DNA of 5,969 bases, taken from Deltaproteobacteria bacterium. Its GTDB lineage: Bacteria; Desulfobacterota; Deferrimicrobia; Deferrimicrobiales; Deferrimicrobiaceae. A model generated the notes under the pieces. That model was not told the DNA's origin. It did not search any database and saw nothing but the letters and a program-made list of their open reading frames with translations. The stretch lies in the NCBI GenBank assembly GCA_003105225.1, contig PQAK01000053.1:1-5969 (forward strand), given 5' to 3'. How positions within the stretch are numbered: position 1 is the stretch's first letter; every line of letters starts with the position of its first letter. Below, piece after piece: positions 4,090-5,969 of the stretch. The position numbers and the translations under genes were made by a program.

Positions 4090-5969
4090 GTGGTCCCTTC
4101 CCTGTACCTACCTACATCGGACAAGATCCTGCGCGAGGCCCGCGAGATCCTGCTTCGACACGGAAGGGTACCGACCGACCGTCTCCGTCCCGTGATCGCC
4201 CGGGCATGGGAACGGTGCAGGAAACTGGGTGTCGATCCCCGCACGGGTCAATGTCCCCAAAAGGTCTCCTCCGAAGAACTACGCACTCGCCTTGAAAAAT
4301 ACGAGGTCCTCTTAAAAGCCGCTGCTCCCTTCATGGAAAGTCTCTATCAATTTGTCAGGTCTTCAGGCTTCGTCGTGCTGCTGGCCGATGCCGACACCTG
4401 CATCCTCAAAGCGATCGGAACGGAGAACGCGGATGCTCGGGCCGCCGTTTATCACACTCCGGGGGCTTTTTGGAAAGAGGAATATGCGGGCAATACCGCC
4501 ATCGGTACCGCCCTCATTGAAGGAACGCCTCTTCAAATCCGTGCACTCGAGCATTACTGCGAAGATCTCTTCGCATGGACCTGCTCCGCTGCCCCGATCA
4601 GGGACCCGGACGGTAAGATCATTGGGGTTTTGGATATGTCAGGGAGCGAGGAACTGGTCCACTGCCACACTCTCGGGATGGTGGTAGCGGCGGTTACCGC
4701 CATAGAAAACCAGATGGCCATGGATCGGGCGGCCCGGGAGCTGAAGACCGCGAACAAATATAAGTCGGCAATTGTGGAATCCATATCCGACGGATTGCTC
4801 ACCATAGACAACCGCGGAGTCGTCACTTATATGAATCCTGCCGGTGCCCGCATCCTTGGAGTCGACCATCGGGAAGTGATCGGGCTCCAGATTCAAGATG
4901 TCGTAGACTACCGGCCCGACATCCTGAACGTCCTTGCCACCGGAGAAGGATACGCGGACAAGGAGTTTTTCCACAGAATCCGAAAAGGACACGTCCACTT
5001 CATCAAGACGGCGGTGCCGATCCGGGATGAAAACGGTGAAATCGTCGGGGTGGTGGACACCTTCCGCGAGGCCAAACGGGTGCGGCAGATGGTCAATCAA
5101 ATGATCGGAGCCCAGGCCAGTTTCACCTTCGATGATTTCGTCGGCCGGAACCCGGAAATCCAGGATGTTTTACGCCTGGCCCGAGCCGCAGCGGACAGTT
5201 CTTCCAATGTGCTGATCGAAGGGGAGAGCGGCACGGGCAAGGAGATCCTGGCCCAAGCGATCCACAACGGGAGCGGGCGAAAAGACGGCCCGTTTGTCGC
5301 CGTCAACTGCGCCGCCATCCCCCGGGAACTGATCGAGAGCGAGTTGTTCGGTCACGAGGAAGGGGCGTTCACGGGGGCCCGGCGGGGAGGACGGCCGGGA
5401 AAGTTCGAGCTGGCCAACGGCGGCACCATTTTCCTGGACGAGATCGGGGACATGCCGCCCGACATGCAGGTCAAGCTGTTGCGGGTGCTTCAGGAGCGGA
5501 AACTGGTGAGGGTGGGCGGATCGAATTACATCGATATCAACGTCCGGGTGCTTGCGGCGACCAACAGGGATCTGCTGATCGAGGTGGAAGAGGGCAACTT
5601 CCGCCAGGACCTCTACTACCGGTTGAACGTGTTGTTGATCACGATGGTCCCCTTGAGGCATTGGTTGGATGACCTTCCGCTCCTGGTGGATCATATCGTT
5701 ACAAAGCTCAACCGGAAGCTGGGCAAGGACATCCAGGGGGTAGCGCCCCGGGTGATGGAACGGTTCCGGAGGCATTCCTGGCCGGGGAACGTCCGGGAGC
5801 TGGAAAACGTTCTGGAACGCGCGACCATCATAGAGACAAAAGACGTCATATCGTTGGCATCTCTCCCCCCAAATGTGACAAAAATTGACAGTTCCCGCGA
5901 AGGGACCGTCCCCCTTTATCAGGAAATTTTCGACGTGGAGGGAGTCTCCCTGGACTCCGCCGTCGACCG
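4090..5969 (+). CDS. Sigma-54-dependent transcriptional activator, AcoR-like GAF-PAS-AAA+ (C-terminus cut by window edge)
   Basis: 626 complete codons are visible from the GTG start. Residues 14-50 (REAREILLRHG...ARAWERCRKLGVDP) match the N-terminal segment of AcoR/DhaR-type regulators. Residues about 75-210 form a GAF-type sensory domain with GNTAIGTAL (134-142), EHYCED (154-159) and CSAAPIRDPDGKIIGVLDMSG (165-185). Residues about 222-330 are a PAS domain (IVESISDGLLTIDNRGVVTYMNP). The AAA+ domain (about 347-580) is complete: Walker A GESGTGKE (378-385), the sigma-54-contact loop GAFTGA (425-430), Walker B TIFLDEIG (446-453), sensor I AATN (489-492), the arginine-finger region FRQDLYYRLN (504-513) and WPGNVREL (564-571). 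The C-terminal Fis-type helix-turn-helix must lie beyond the edge. No receiver domain is present, so it probably senses a small molecule directly rather than being phosphorylated. The ligand and target genes are unknown; the sigma-54 promoters at 2433 and 3802 are candidate targets. Family assignment is firm. Confidence 0.93.
   Translation, partial: MVPSLYLPTSDKILREAREILLRHGRVPTDRLRPVIARAWERCRKLGVDPRTGQCPQKVSSEELRTRLEKYEVLLKAAAPFMESLYQFVRSSGFVVLLADADTCILKAIGTENADARAAVYHTPGAFWKEEYAGNTAIGTALIEGTPLQIRALEHYCEDLFAWTCSAAPIRDPDGKIIGVLDMSGSEELVHCHTLGMVVAAVTAIENQMAMDRAARELKTANKYKSAIVESISDGLLTIDNRGVVTYMNPAGARILGVDHREVIGLQIQDVVDYRPDILNVLATGEGYADKEFFHRIRKGHVHFIKTAVPIRDENGEIVGVVDTFREAKRVRQMVNQMIGAQASFTFDDFVGRNPEIQDVLRLARAAADSSSNVLIEGESGTGKEILAQAIHNGSGRKDGPFVAVNCAAIPRELIESELFGHEEGAFTGARRGGRPGKFELANGGTIFLDEIGDMPPDMQVKLLRVLQERKLVRVGGSNYIDINVRVLAATNRDLLIEVEEGNFRQDLYYRLNVLLITMVPLRHWLDDLPLLVDHIVTKLNRKLGKDIQGVAPRVMERFRRHSWPGNVRELENVLERATIIETKDVISLASLPPNVTKIDSSREGTVPLYQEIFDVEGVSLDSAVD

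Noticed and set aside
3762..4244. Leftward open frame of about 160 codons crossing the activator start
   Set aside because: It overlaps the well supported activator N-terminus and ribosome-binding site, has no recognised domain and no convincing start signal.

Overview
The window looks like a GC-rich bacterial chromosome. Gene starts are set by Shine-Dalgarno sequences, with some GTG starts. The gene content (sigma-54 regulation, an NDUFA9-like SDR protein, a HAF-repeat secreted protein with a Gly/Cys C-terminal sorting-type tail) resembles Deltaproteobacteria of the Geobacter/Desulfuromonadota kind. That placement is inferred from gene style, not from a marker gene.

Layout. Positions 1-1127 hold a compact leftward three-gene operon: an FmdB-type zinc-ribbon mini-protein, a LOG/TIGR00730 Rossmann-fold protein and a glutaredoxin cut by the left edge. 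A divergent intergenic region with an 8-bp inverted repeat separates it from a rightward NDUFA9-type atypical SDR gene (1269-2291). That gene has an unusual polar C-terminal tail and a hairpin over its stop codon. An AT-richer leader follows (2292-2487). It carries a 14-bp perfect palindrome, a sigma-70-like promoter and a well-spaced sigma-54 (-24/-12) promoter. These precede a gene for an exported protein of seven HAF-type repeats with a C-terminal GGGGC-plus-membrane-segment signal (2488-3669). A second AT-richer, apparently non-coding stretch (3670-4089) contains the best sigma-54 promoter match in the window and an extended -10 promoter. It leads into a GTG-started gene for an AcoR-like GAF-PAS-AAA+ sigma-54 activator that runs off the right edge (4090-5969).

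How it may fit together. The left operon and the SDR gene look like housekeeping or redox genes. The right half may be a sigma-54 module: a surface or exported HAF-repeat protein whose promoter needs a sigma-54 activator, next to a gene for such an activator that may itself be sigma-54 transcribed. The link between activator and HAF gene is inferred from adjacency and promoter type only.
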